Origin: Mumia sp. Pv4-285
GTDB lineage: Bacteria > Actinomycetota > Actinomycetes > Propionibacteriales > Nocardioidaceae
Assembly (NCBI RefSeq): GCF_041320275.1
Contig: NZ_CP162023.1
Location: 372,001 to 436,000, forward strand
Direction of reading: 5' to 3'
DNA: 64,000 bases
Position numbers and translations under genes: made by a program. Below the pieces are notes generated by a model that worked only from the letters and a program-made list of their open reading frames with translations, had not been told where the DNA came from and searched no databases. Shown here piece by piece: positions 18,567-27,265 of the stretch. Position 1 is the stretch's first letter. Every line of letters begins with the position of its first letter.

Positions 18567-19358
18567 TCAGTCGGCGGCGGCCGGAGCGCGGCGGGAGACC
18601 GCGATCAAGGGCCGATGCGTACGGGGGTGGGACAGCACGTCGCAAGCGACGCCGTAGACGTCCTCCACGCGGGCGGGGGTCAGCACCTCGGCAGGCCGGC
18701 CCTGTGCGACGACTTGGCCGTCGGCCATCAGGGCGATGCGGTCGCAGTAGGTGGCGGCGAGCGTGAGGTCGTGCAGCGCCACGACACAGGTGATGTCGAG
18801 CGACGTGACCATCGCGAGCAGCTCGAGCTGGTGGCTCACGTCGAGGTGGTTGGTCGGCTCGTCCAGGAGCAGGACCTGGGGCTCCTGGCACAACGCCCGG
18901 GCGAGCAGCACCCGCTGACGCTCGCCGCCTGACAGCGTGGGGAAGGCGCGGTCGGTGAGATGCGTGCCGTCGACGCGAGCCAGGCAGGTGCGGGCGAGCT
19001 CGACGTTGCTGCGCCGCCCACCCATCGCGCGGGGGTGGGGGATGCGCCCCAGCAGCACGACATCGAGGACCGACAGCTCTAGGTCGACCGCATGGTCCTG
19101 CGTGAGCACGGCGCATCGGCGAGCCAGCTCCCGCGGTCGGGTGGTGCCGACGTTGAGCCCGGCAATGTGCACGGTGCCGGCGGCGGGTCGCGTCACGCCG
19201 TACGCCGTGCGCAGCAGGGTCGACTTCCCGCTCCCGTTGGGACCGAGCAGCCCGACCACCTCACCGGCGGCGGCGAGCAGCGAGACGCCGTGGAGGACTC
19301 GCGTCCCGCCGAGCACGACGTCGACGTCGTGGACCTCCAATGCGGCGGCAGTGCTCAT
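18567..19358 (-). CDS. ABC importer ATP-binding protein, FecE/BtuD type
   Basis: A 263-residue importer ATPase with Walker A GPNGSGKSTLL, Q-loop VLTQDH, signature LSGGERQRVLLARAL, Walker B VLLLDEPTNHLD and switch His in VVALHDLTLA. This set is typical of siderophore/vitamin B12 importers. ATG 19358 overlaps the permease stop (ATGA). The next gene down is its binding protein. Confidence 0.93.
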   Translation of the reverse strand: MSTAAALEVHDVDVVLGGTRVLHGVSLLAAAGEVVGLLGPNGSGKSTLLRTAYGVTRPAAGTVHIAGLNVGTTRPRELARRCAVLTQDHAVDLELSVLDVVLLGRIPHPRAMGGRRSNVELARTCLARVDGTHLTDRAFPTLSGGERQRVLLARALCQEPQVLLLDEPTNHLDVSHQLELLAMVTSLDITCVVALHDLTLAATYCDRIALMADGQVVAQGRPAEVLTPARVEDVYGVACDVLSHPRTHRPLIAVSRRAPAAAD

Positions 19359-20467
19359 GAGACGCTCCCTACCGGGCGACGACGCAGCAGCCAGAGGAAG
19401 AACGGCGCACCGACCAACGCCGTGACAACGCCCACTGGCAGCTCCCGCGGTGCCGCTGCGGTGCGCGCTATCGTGTCGACCGCGACCAGGAGAAGCGCGC
19501 CGGCGATCAGGGCGACCGGCAGCAGACGACGGTGGTCGGCACCGACGAGCAGGCGGCACACGTGCGGCACCACCATGCCCACAAAGCCAATGCCGCCGGC
19601 GACGGCGACCACGCTGCCCACGAGAACCGAGGTGGCCAGCAGGGTCTCCACTCGGAACCGGTTGACGTCGACCCCCAGCGAGGTCGCCGCATCATCGCCG
19701 GTCATCACCGCGTTGAGGTGATCGGCGCGCCAGAAGGTGTACGCCGCACCCAGGCCCAGCGCGATCGCCGGCAGCGGCAGCGTCGTCCAGTCGGCCGAGG
19801 AGATGCTGCCGAGCAGGAAGAAGAGGATGCCGGGCAGCTTTCCGTGCTCGGCGGTCACGGTCAGCCAGCTGGTGATCGCGCTGAAGAGGTAGGACAACGC
19901 AACCCCCGCCAACACCAGCCGCAAGGACTCGATGCGCCCCCCGCGCGACGCCAGCACATAGACGAGCACGCCGGCCAGCGCCGCGCCCCCGAACGCCGAA
20001 CCGGTCACGAACACGCCGGGCACGCTCGCGCCCAGCGCCAGCCCGATCACCGCACCGAGCGCGGCACCCGACGATGCACCCAGCACGTAGGGATCCGCCA
20101 ACGGGTTGCGGATGACCGCCTGCAAGATCGCGCCGACCAGCGCCAGCGCCGCGCCGACGACCGCAGCCAGCAGCACCCTGGGTGTCCGAAACGACCACAC
20201 GATGCGATCCTCGACCGGGCTCCAGCTGGCGACATGCTCACCGGGCAGAAGATGATCCCCGAGGATCTGGAGCGTCGTCCCCGGCCTCACGCCGGCCGAC
20301 CCCAGACCGACGCTCACCACCAGCGCGACGACCAGCGCTGCGCCGAGCCCTGTGACGACGAGCCATAACGGCGGGCGCGGTCGTGGACGTAACGAACGCC
20401 CATCTTGCCGACGTGAGGGGGGCGCTGCGGATGGAGGACGCTCAGGCGACACGGCGAGACGAGGCAT
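19355..20467 (-). CDS. ABC importer permease, FecCD/BtuC family
   Basis: A 370-residue permease with about ten helices. FecCD signatures include VLLAAVVGAALALVGAILQ, RNPLADPYVLGASSGAALG and GFVGMVVPHVCRLLVG. The start ATG 20467 is preferred: on the minus strand TATCAT lies seven bases before it, fitting a leaderless promoter that overlaps the Fur-type operator. In-frame ATGs inside the operator (up to 20491) are possible but would place the start in the regulatory site. First gene of a four-gene operon. Confidence 0.9.
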   Translation of the reverse strand: MPRLAVSPERPPSAAPPSRRQDGRSLRPRPRPPLWLVVTGLGAALVVALVVSVGLGSAGVRPGTTLQILGDHLLPGEHVASWSPVEDRIVWSFRTPRVLLAAVVGAALALVGAILQAVIRNPLADPYVLGASSGAALGAVIGLALGASVPGVFVTGSAFGGAALAGVLVYVLASRGGRIESLRLVLAGVALSYLFSAITSWLTVTAEHGKLPGILFFLLGSISSADWTTLPLPAIALGLGAAYTFWRADHLNAVMTGDDAATSLGVDVNRFRVETLLATSVLVGSVVAVAGGIGFVGMVVPHVCRLLVGADHRRLLPVALIAGALLLVAVDTIARTAAAPRELPVGVVTALVGAPFFLWLLRRRPVGSVS

Positions 20468-20469
20468 AA

Positions 20470-20490
20470 TGAGAATGATAACCATTCTCA
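20470..20490 (-). promoter_or_regulatory. Fur/Zur-type operator overlapping the -10 box
   Basis: Two overlapping 7-1-7 units make a 21-base inverted repeat: TGAGAAT and ATTCTCA at the ends, centre GATAACC. The outer arms AATGAGAATG and CATTCTCATT (20468-20492) are perfectly complementary. This matches the Fur-family consensus TGATAAT-N-ATTATCA. The minus-strand -10 TATCAT (20475-20480) lies inside it, so a bound repressor would block transcription of the transport operon under metal sufficiency. Confidence 0.75.
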
Positions 20491-20679
20491 TTAGTGCACA
20501 GCCAGGCGGCCCCGCCGGCCTGTGGATTGCGAGACGTGGGAGCTGGGGACTCTCACGTACTAACGGGAAGGACGCGAATCTCGTGAAAGTTGGGCCGCGA
20601 TGTCGAGAACACACGCCGGGCTCCGTCCCAGTGGTGGACGTGGCCACCAGGGGCGCGGCAGCCGACACAGGAGCTACTC

Positions 20680-21264
20680 GTGGGACGACTGATCATCAAC
20701 ATCGCCATGACGGTGAACGGCGCGTTCGAGGCACCGGCGCCGGAGCCGCAGGGATGGCTGGTCACCGACCCCGACAGCATGCAGGCCGGCTTGGAGATGT
20801 GGCAGGCGGCCGACGCCATGGTGCTCGGAAGAAGGACCTACGAAGGGCTGTCGGCCGCTTGGCCCCAACTTGCTCATGTCCCCGGATTCGAGGCGTACGC
20901 GGCCCGCATGAACAGCATGCCCAAGTACGTGGCATCTCGTACGCTGACCGGGCCGCTGACATGGAACGCCACCCTGCTCGAGAAGGGCGACCTCATCAAC
21001 AGCATCGTGCGCCTCAAGGAAGAGCACGACGGCAACCTGATCGTTCCCTGCGCCGGCGAGCTTGCCGACAGCATGATCGCGGCCGATCTCGTCGACGAGT
21101 TCTGGTTCAACGTCAGCCCCTACCTTTGGGCGAGCGGGCCGCGTGTTCTTGATGACCTCGGCCCCGTCCGGCTCGAGCTCGTCACTGCGACGACCTTTGC
21201 TTCGGGTGTCGTCCGGTTGTGCTACCGGCCCGCGAGAGACGGTGCACCCCACACTCGGGATTGA
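20680..21264 (+). CDS. RibD C-terminal/dihydrofolate reductase-like protein
   Basis: A 194-residue protein of the DHFR-like fold (RibD_C). It has RLIINIAMTVNGAFEAP at the N-terminus, the central VLGRRTYEGLSAAWP, YVASRTLTGPLTWNA, and C-terminal LVDEFWFNVSPYLWASGPR. Members bind NADPH; most stand-alone copies have no assigned substrate. GTG 20680 is preceded by ACAGGAG at good distance. It is transcribed away from the metal-chelate operon, and two more family members lie at 36375 and 37931. Confidence 0.85.
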   Translation: MGRLIINIAMTVNGAFEAPAPEPQGWLVTDPDSMQAGLEMWQAADAMVLGRRTYEGLSAAWPQLAHVPGFEAYAARMNSMPKYVASRTLTGPLTWNATLLEKGDLINSIVRLKEEHDGNLIVPCAGELADSMIAADLVDEFWFNVSPYLWASGPRVLDDLGPVRLELVTATTFASGVVRLCYRPARDGAPHTRD

Positions 21265-21362
21265 CCGAGGCGCTCGTTGGGGCGTCCGGTGACGACTCCG
21301 CGGACCGTGCGCATGGCACGATCTTGCGATGGCTACCTGAAGGCGGACATGGGCAAGCGATC

Positions 21363-21716
21363 GTGACGGGCCCGAGCCCGTGGCTAACCCGCGGATTAGG
21401 TGCGAGCGTTGTCCTGCTGAGCTACGTCTCGATCCAGAGGGACCTCTGGCCGCCTCTTGTCGAGTGGGTTGGTTTCGCTGCCGCGGTATCGGTCCTCGCA
21501 GGCGCTGCGATGGCGGTCGCGTTCTGCGCCGCTGTCCTCGCACGTCACTGGGCACGTCGATGGTTCGTCATCGCTGCGTCGCTCGCAGCACTCGCTCTGG
21601 TTGCGTCGTTTCCGGACGGCCTTGGAGCAGTGATGCTGACTGTCATCGCCTCGGGTCTGCAGGGGGCCGCTGCGCTCTTGGGCATCGTCACGACCTTCAC
21701 AGATCGCGGGAACTGA
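21363..21716 (+). CDS. Small hypothetical membrane protein
   Basis: A frame of 117 residues from GTG 21363 with about four hydrophobic segments (VVLLSYVSI, VGFAAAVSVLAGAAMAVAF, VIAASLAALALVASF, VMLTVIASGLQGAAALLGIV). No family is recognised. The start is uncertain and the ribosome site weak. It lies between the RibD-like gene and the SRPBCC gene and converges with the latter. Confidence 0.5.
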   Translation: MTGPSPWLTRGLGASVVLLSYVSIQRDLWPPLVEWVGFAAAVSVLAGAAMAVAFCAAVLARHWARRWFVIAASLAALALVASFPDGLGAVMLTVIASGLQGAAALLGIVTTFTDRGN

Positions 21717-21742
21717 CCCGGGGGCCCACGCGGTTCTGATGG

Positions 21743-22177
21743 TTATGACCAGTTGTCGACGTGCAGGTCGAGCGGCGTCGGTGTGCCGGTGCCAGTCTCG
21801 AGGAACTGCTTGAGGCTGAGGATGAAGACCGCCCACTTGGTGCTGCAGTGGTGCATGAACTCCACGGGCTCCGCCCAGCCTCGATGGCCGAGCAGAACGA
21901 TCGTCCAGCCGTCGTCCTGCCGGATGTCGAAGGTGATGTGCGTACCGATCCATTCGTCCGGTCCCTCGACCACCTCCCAGTCGACGCGCTCGTGCGGTCG
22001 CAGCTCGATGACTCGGGCCTTGATGTCCGCGCCGAAGTCGAGGATGCCCCCCTCTGCGTCGTCACCGGTGGTGTCGCCGATCCACCAGGCCGCGACGCCC
22101 TCCTTTGTCGCTATTGCTGTGTAAACCGTCTCGGGCGCCATGCCCTCGATCCCGATGCGGTGCAGGATGTCGACCAT
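21743..22177 (-). CDS. SRPBCC/AHSA1 domain protein
   Basis: A 144-residue START-like (SRPBCC) protein. The fold is marked by PETVYTAIATKEGVAAWWIGD near the N-terminus, TFDIRQDDGWTIVLLGHRGW in the middle and a long C-terminal helix MHHCSTKWAVFILSLKQFLE. Such proteins bind hydrophobic ligands; this branch often sits beside ArsR regulators, which is not the case here. ATG 22177 has AGGAGAAGAGG upstream. Confidence 0.85.
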   Translation of the reverse strand: MVDILHRIGIEGMAPETVYTAIATKEGVAAWWIGDTTGDDAEGGILDFGADIKARVIELRPHERVDWEVVEGPDEWIGTHITFDIRQDDGWTIVLLGHRGWAEPVEFMHHCSTKWAVFILSLKQFLETGTGTPTPLDLHVDNWS

Positions 22178-22645
22178 GTGTTCAGTCCTCTTCTCCTGTG
22201 TGTCGTCCCGGCTTCCGGGCGACTCGAGGTCGCGCCTGCACCCTTCGAACGCGGTGGTCCCTCGCTCGTGAGGCTTGGGCCGGTGTCCTCCGCGGGGCGT
22301 CCGGAGCCTCAGGCGCGGTCGTCGGTGGAGGGGGCTGGTTCCTGTCCATGCTGCCCACGGTGACCCGGTGACCTCGCCAGTCCTACGTCGAGCTGAGCTC
22401 CTGTCCGAAATGCTGGTCGGACAGTCCGCTTCTCGTGTGTTCCGGGTCGTCGGGAGTTACAGGCCGTGCTGCCGAAGCATGCGTGGCGTCCACTCCTGAC
22501 CGGGCTCGTACGCGCCGGCGCTCGTGGGAGCACCGATCACGTTCAGAACGCGTGGCATGGCTCGATGAAATCACTCGGTGCGGCGCTCGGCCGACCGAAG
22601 AGAATCAGGACCCCCTTTGTCCGGAACGGCTCGTACGGTCAGAGC
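22178..22645. other. 468-base intergenic stretch, no gene recognised
   Basis: Lies between the divergent SRPBCC and epoxide hydrolase genes. Short frames on both strands encode Arg/Ser-rich strings without family features. Only the two promoter regions can be supported: an SD sequence next to 22178, and TACGGT at 22634-22639 before the hydrolase. Confidence 0.4.
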
Positions 22646-23833
22646 ATGGCGACGACTCGAATGAACAACGAGACGATCACTCCGTTCACGATCGATGTCC
22701 CGCAGGCGCAGCTCGACGATCTCGCGCAGCGCCTCGCGCGGGCGCGTTTCACGACGCCGCTGCCCGGCGACGGCTGGGCGACCGGCGTTCCGACGTCGTA
22801 CCTGCGCGAGCTGGTCGCCTACTGGGGCGACGACTACGACTGGCGTGCGCAGGAGGCCGCACTCAACGCGTACCCGCAGTTCGTCACCACGATCGATGGA
22901 CAGCAGATCCACTTCCTGCACGTGCGCTCACCCGAGTCCGGAGCACTCCCGTTGCTCATGACCCACGGCTGGCCCGGCTCGATGGTGGAGTTCCTCGACG
23001 TCATCGGCCCGCTCACCGAGCCCACGGCGTACGGACGTGAGGAGGCGCTCGCGTTCGACGTGGTGATCCCGAGCCTTCCTGGGTTCGGCTTCTCCGGTCC
23101 CGTGCGCGACATCGGGTGGGACGAGACGCGGATCGCCCGTACATGGGCCGAGCTGATGCGCCGGCTCGATTACGACCGGTACGGCGTGCAGGGAGGCGAC
23201 ATCGGAGCGGGTGTCTCGCCGGCGGTGGCGCGGGTGACCGGGAGCGACGGCAGCCCCGGCAGCACCGTTCTTGGCGTGCACCTGAACGGCAACATCGGCA
23301 TCCCGACGGGACAGCTCGACGGCGACGAGCTTGCAAGCCTCACCGACCTCGAGCGCGACCGCGTACGCAGGGTGGGCGAGTTCATGCAGGAGCAGTTCGG
23401 CTACATCGCCATCCAGTCGACGCGTCCTGCGGCCCTGGCCGCCGGGCTCTCCGACTCGCCGGTCGGGCAGCTCGCGTGGATCGTCGACAAGCTCCGCGAG
23501 TGGACGTATCCGCGTGAGACGCTCCCGCACGAGATCCTCGGCACGGATCGCCTGCTCACGAACGTGATGCTGTACTGGCTCACCGACACGGCCGCCTCGT
23601 CGGCGTACGTCGGATACGCGAGCGCGGAGAGCTGGGGAGATCCGCTTCCGCGCAGCGGCGTTCCGACCGGCGTCATCGTCTTCGCGGGCGACGTCGGGAT
23701 CCGCCGCTACGCCGAGAAGGAACACGCGATCGTGCGCTGGGTCGACGTGGACCGCGGCGGGCACTTCGCGGCGTGGGAGGAGCCGTCGGTGTTCGTCGAC
23801 GACGTCCGCGAGTTCTTTGCCGCGCTGCGATGA
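22646..23833 (+). CDS. Epoxide hydrolase (EHN-type alpha/beta hydrolase)
   Basis: A 395-residue microsomal-type epoxide hydrolase, which opens epoxides to diols. The N-terminal EHN domain (PFTIDVPQAQLDDLAQRL) precedes the alpha/beta core with oxyanion motif HGWPGS, nucleophile Asp in VQGGDIGAG, and catalytic His in DRGGHFAAWEEP. Length fits bacterial homologues. ATG 22646 has TACGGT six bases upstream and is probably leaderless; ATG 22661 is a weaker alternative. Confidence 0.9.
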   Translation: MATTRMNNETITPFTIDVPQAQLDDLAQRLARARFTTPLPGDGWATGVPTSYLRELVAYWGDDYDWRAQEAALNAYPQFVTTIDGQQIHFLHVRSPESGALPLLMTHGWPGSMVEFLDVIGPLTEPTAYGREEALAFDVVIPSLPGFGFSGPVRDIGWDETRIARTWAELMRRLDYDRYGVQGGDIGAGVSPAVARVTGSDGSPGSTVLGVHLNGNIGIPTGQLDGDELASLTDLERDRVRRVGEFMQEQFGYIAIQSTRPAALAAGLSDSPVGQLAWIVDKLREWTYPRETLPHEILGTDRLLTNVMLYWLTDTAASSAYVGYASAESWGDPLPRSGVPTGVIVFAGDVGIRRYAEKEHAIVRWVDVDRGGHFAAWEEPSVFVDDVREFFAALR

Positions 23834-23900
23834 TCACCACCAGCAGTTGCCATGAAACGGCGGTTACGGCGATCGCCGGTTGAGACGTAGGCTGACGACC

Positions 23901-24302
23901 ATGACTGTCCGCGTGAGCGGAGTCCTGCAGCAGAGCGTGTGGGCGAGCGTTGTCAGTGACGACGCTCATGCCCTGCGTGGTTGGTTGCTCCGACTCGGGT
24001 TCAACGAAGACCTGCTGATCCCCGGTGAGCGTGAGGATGCGATCCACCACTGCCAGCTCGACTGGCCCGAGGGCGGGCGGATCCTGCTCTCGAGCACCGG
24101 TGAGCGATCCACGCCGTGCCGGCCGGGCACGGCGTCGTTGCACGTGGTGACGGCCGACCCTGACGCGGTGCTGGCTCGCACCGCTGCATTGCAGGCGAGG
24201 GTCGTGCACGAGATCGTCGATCAGACCGACTATCCGTCGCGCGACTTCACGGTGGCTGACCCTGACGGCAACCATTGGACCTTCGCAACGTTCGCGGGCT
24301 AG
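23901..24302 (+). CDS. VOC/glyoxalase-fold protein
   Basis: A 133-residue vicinal-oxygen-chelate protein of the kind that binds antibiotics or carries out metal-dependent isomer or dioxygenase chemistry. The C-terminal YPSRDFTVADPDGNHWTF is typical. TAGGCT (23888-23893) seven bases before ATG 23901 supports a leaderless start. Its TAG shares a base with the GTG of the Arr gene (24300-24304), so the two are translated together; a role in resistance is possible. Confidence 0.82.
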   Translation: MTVRVSGVLQQSVWASVVSDDAHALRGWLLRLGFNEDLLIPGEREDAIHHCQLDWPEGGRILLSSTGERSTPCRPGTASLHVVTADPDAVLARTAALQARVVHEIVDQTDYPSRDFTVADPDGNHWTFATFAG

Positions 24303-24718
24303 TGACGGTGAGTGACGCGGGGGACGAGGGGCCGTTCTTCCACGGCACAAGGGTCGATCTACAGGTGGGCGAGTTCCTCAGTGCAGGCTTCCGTTCGAAC
24401 TACCGGCCCGAGATCGTGATGAACCACATCTACTTCACAGCGCTGCCTGACGGCGCCGGCCTCGCCGCGGAGCTTGCGGCAGGCGGCGGTGACCCTCGGG
24501 TGTACGTCGTCGAGCCGACAGGGGCCTTCGAGGACGACCCCAACGTGACCGACAAGAAGTTCCCCGGCAACCCCACTCGGTCATATCGGAGCAGGGAGCC
24601 GCTCAGGATTGTCGGCGAAGTGGCCGACTGGAGACGCCAGACCCCTGAGTCGCTCCAGGCGTGGCGCGACCGTTTGGCGGCGATCCGATCGGATGAACGC
24701 GGCGAGATCATCAACTGA
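24302..24718 (+). CDS. arr: NAD+--rifampin ADP-ribosyltransferase
   Basis: A 138-residue Arr enzyme. It ADP-ribosylates the ansa-chain hydroxyl of rifamycins and so inactivates them. The family is unmistakable: FFHGTRVDLQVGEFL, NHIYFTALPDGA, VYVVEPTGAFEDDPNVT, DKKFPGNPTRSYR and REPLRIVGEV, closely matching mycobacterial Arr. GTG 24302 overlaps the VOC stop; GTG 24308 is an alternative. Native soil actinobacteria often carry arr without any mobile element. Confidence 0.95.
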   Translation: MTVSDAGDEGPFFHGTRVDLQVGEFLSAGFRSNYRPEIVMNHIYFTALPDGAGLAAELAAGGGDPRVYVVEPTGAFEDDPNVTDKKFPGNPTRSYRSREPLRIVGEVADWRRQTPESLQAWRDRLAAIRSDERGEIIN

Positions 24719-24769
24719 GGTTGAACTAGTGCGGACCTCTCGCGCGCGCCCGCCACGACAGGCTGAGCC

Positions 24770-25228
24770 TCACGGGCGCGAAGCGTGTCGCATCCCGACG
24801 ATGAGCACGACGGCGACGGTCGTGTGCAGGGCCGCGAATGCGAGCACCGCGGACGCCGAGACGCCGCCGAGCGGTCCGGCGAGGGAGACCAGGTACGACC
24901 CGATCGCGAGCCAGGTCCACGCCGTACGGGCGTGCGGTGTGACGCGTTCGAGCAGAGCGAGCAGGGTCCAGCCGGCGAGTCCCGCGAACAGGCTTGCGAG
25001 CGTGACGGAGAGGAGGCCGACCTGGATGACGTCGCCACCGCCTCCCTGTGCGGCAAGGTCGATGCCGAGGAGCGGGTCGGCGATGGTGTACACCACGTTG
25101 GCCGACGCCATCGCGACGAGGACGGTGTACCAGCGGCGCTTGCGACGCTGACTCCGGGCACAGGCGTCCGACCGATCGAGGTGGACGTCTTCGGGAGGTG
25201 CGGGGTTGTGGTGCTCAATGGTGTTCAT
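24770..25228 (-). CDS. DUF6069 family membrane protein
   Basis: A 152-residue protein with four hydrophobic helices (VVYTIADPLLGIDLAA, VGLLSVTLASLFAGLAGWTLL, TWLAIGSYLVSLAGPLGG, AVLAFAALHTTVAVVLIVG), matching my memory of DUF6069. Function unknown. It is divergent from a two-component system, and an identical 11-base element sits at nearly the same distance before both start codons. This suggests it is a target of that regulator. Confidence 0.8.
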   Translation of the reverse strand: MNTIEHHNPAPPEDVHLDRSDACARSQRRKRRWYTVLVAMASANVVYTIADPLLGIDLAAQGGGGDVIQVGLLSVTLASLFAGLAGWTLLALLERVTPHARTAWTWLAIGSYLVSLAGPLGGVSASAVLAFAALHTTVAVVLIVGMRHASRP

Positions 25229-25254
25229 GTCGAGCAGTCTGCTCAGGGGAACCC

Positions 25255-25335
25255 CGTCGGTGACACCGTCGCGCGGCTAGTTCGTCCCCATCCGAGGGTG
25301 GGGCCACCCCCTCCTTTGGTCGGATGTCACCGACG
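25255..25335. promoter_or_regulatory. Paired inverted operator between DUF6069 and kinase genes
   Basis: CGTCGGTGACA at 25255-25265 and its exact reverse complement TGTCACCGACG at 25325-25335 face each other. Each lies ~25 bases from its gene's start codon, so both promoters see the same element in the same orientation. Between them, GGGTGG-GG-CCACCC (25296-25309) is another perfect inverted repeat. The -10 of the kinase gene is TAGCCT at 25347-25352. Confidence 0.6.
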
Positions 25336-25358
25336 CGCGTCCGCCCTAGCCTCGGGGG

Positions 25359-26525
25359 ATGACTCCCACTGCCGATGACCTGTGCGGAACACAGACATCG
25401 AGGCCGATGCCGCGCAAGGTCATGGCGGTGATCCTCGTCGCCATCGGGGCTCTCGTGGTGCTCCAGCTGGCGGCGGTCGCCGGCTCGGACTCCGTGCGGA
25501 TGCTCGCGCTCGACATCGCGGTCGCGGTCGCCAGCCTCGCGCTCGTGCCGGTGCTGTTCCGTCACCCCGTTCCCTGTGGCGTCACTCTCGGCGTCCTCGC
25601 CGCGCTCTCACCGGTCGCCACACCGACGGCGACGATGGCCGCACTGACGGTGGCGGCGTACCGGCCGTTCCGGTCGGCGCTCGTGGTCGCTGTTGCGGGT
25701 GTCGCGGGCCATCTCGTCCTCGGTTGGTGGCGGCCGGTCGACGGGCTGCCGTACGCGTGGTACGTCCTGCTCGTGCTGGTCGTGTACTCGATGCTGGTCG
25801 GTTGGGGAGCGTACGCGAGAGCGAGACGGGCACTGCTGGACTCGTGGCGCGAGCGGGTCCGGCGCGCCGAGCGCGAGCGCGATCGGCACGTGGCCGAGGC
25901 GAGGATGGCGGAGCGGACACGTATCGCACGCGAGATGCACGACGTGCTCGCGCACAGGTTGTCGCTCCTCGCGACGTACGCCGGCGCCCTGGAGTACCGC
26001 CCCGACTCGCCGCCGGAGCGCCTCGCGGAGGCCGCGGGCGTTGTTCGGGCGGAGGTTCGCCTCGCGCTCGGCGACCTGCGCGAGGTGATCACGTTGCTGC
26101 GCGACGAGGAGGCACTCGACGATGCCCTTGCCGCGCCGCAGCCGGGCCTCGCTGACGTCGCGACTCTCGTGGAGGAGAGCCGGGAGTCCGGTACGTCGGT
26201 GACTCTCGACGTCTCGATCGATCCCGCAGCCGTTCCCGAGGGGACGGGGCGTGTCGTCTACCGGGTGGTCCAGGAGGCGCTGACGAACTCGCGTCGGCAC
26301 GCTGCTGGAGAGCCGGTGCACGTCACGGTGTCGGGAGAGGAAGGCGAGGCGCTCGCCATCACCGTCCGCAACGCGATAGGCGATGGTGCCACGGCCAACG
26401 CCGACGGGACGGGTACCGGACTGATCGGGGTGCGAGAGAGGGTCGAGCTCGCCGGTGGGACGATCGACGTGGAACGTACGAGGAGGGAGTTCGGGCTGCG
26501 TGCCCATCTGCCATGGCCGAGCTGA
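25359..26525 (+). CDS. Sensor histidine kinase (HisKA_3 type)
   Basis: A 388-residue kinase. About five transmembrane helices (residues ~20-150) form the sensor, followed by a linker coiled coil, the H-box RIAREMHDVLAHRLSLL (His near residue 195), N-box EALTNSRRHAAG and G-box GTGTGLIGVRERV. It phosphorylates the regulator encoded by the next gene, which it overlaps by 13 bases. ATG 25359 is preceded by TAGCCT with six bases between, fitting leaderless transcription. Confidence 0.92.
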   Translation: MTPTADDLCGTQTSRPMPRKVMAVILVAIGALVVLQLAAVAGSDSVRMLALDIAVAVASLALVPVLFRHPVPCGVTLGVLAALSPVATPTATMAALTVAAYRPFRSALVVAVAGVAGHLVLGWWRPVDGLPYAWYVLLVLVVYSMLVGWGAYARARRALLDSWRERVRRAERERDRHVAEARMAERTRIAREMHDVLAHRLSLLATYAGALEYRPDSPPERLAEAAGVVRAEVRLALGDLREVITLLRDEEALDDALAAPQPGLADVATLVEESRESGTSVTLDVSIDPAAVPEGTGRVVYRVVQEALTNSRRHAAGEPVHVTVSGEEGEALAITVRNAIGDGATANADGTGTGLIGVRERVELAGGTIDVERTRREFGLRAHLPWPS

Positions 26526-27229
26526 ACGGACACCACGACCACGCCGACGTCGCCGACGTCGCGACCGGCGACAGTGCGCCTCGCGACGTTCGCGTCCTCG
26601 TCGTCGACGACGACCCGCTCGTCCGGGGCGGTCTCGTGATGATGCTCGACGGCGCCTCCGGGATCCGCGTCGTGGGAGAGGGCGCCGACGGCGACGAGGT
26701 GATGGCTGCCGTTGACGCGCACGCCCCCGACGTCGTGCTCATGGACCTGCGCATGCCGCGGATGGACGGCGTCGCGGCGACCAGGCGGGTCCGCGCTCGC
26801 CCCCGGCCGCCTGAGGTCGTCGTGCTGACGACGTTCGACGCGGACGAGAACGTCGTCGCCGCGCTGCGTGCGGGCGCGAGCGGGTTCCTGCTCAAGGACA
26901 CGCCGCCAGCCCGCATCGTCGAGGCCGTCCACCGCGTGATGGCTGGAGACCCGATCCTCTCTCCGCGCATCACGCGCCGCCTCGTCGATCAGACGGTGTC
27001 GGCGGCAGAAGTGCGGGTCCGTGCACGAGAGACGCTCTCGTCCCTCACTCGCCGCGAGCGGGAGGTGCTGGTCGCGATCGCCCGGGGTCGGTCCAACGCG
27101 GAGGTCGCGGCCGAGCTGTTCATGAGTGTGGCGACCACGAAGGCCCACGTGTCGAGCCTGCTCGCGAAGCTGGACGCCGTGAACCGCACGGAGCTGGCGC
27201 TCCTCGCGCACGACGCCGGGCTCGATTGA
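26513..27229 (+). CDS. Two-component response regulator, NarL/LuxR type
   Basis: A 238-residue regulator with receiver motifs VLVVDDDPL, VVLMDLRMPRMDG (phospho-Asp) and FLLKDTPP, and a C-terminal LuxR helix-turn-helix (LTRREREVLVAIARGRSN). An N-terminal extension (HHDHADVADVATGDS) precedes the receiver. The overlap with the kinase gene indicates one operon. The divergent DUF6069 gene and its own operon are likely targets through the repeated 11-base element. Confidence 0.92.
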   Translation: MAELNGHHDHADVADVATGDSAPRDVRVLVVDDDPLVRGGLVMMLDGASGIRVVGEGADGDEVMAAVDAHAPDVVLMDLRMPRMDGVAATRRVRARPRPPEVVVLTTFDADENVVAALRAGASGFLLKDTPPARIVEAVHRVMAGDPILSPRITRRLVDQTVSAAEVRVRARETLSSLTRREREVLVAIARGRSNAEVAAELFMSVATTKAHVSSLLAKLDAVNRTELALLAHDAGLD

Positions 27230-27265
27230 GCGACCAAGGGGCGCGCAGCGCTCTGTTCGGATACT

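Noticed and set aside
22300-22600. Possible small genes in the SRPBCC-epoxide hydrolase gap
   Set aside because: Short frames on both strands with Arg/Ser-rich products, no recognised motifs and no consistent ribosome sites.
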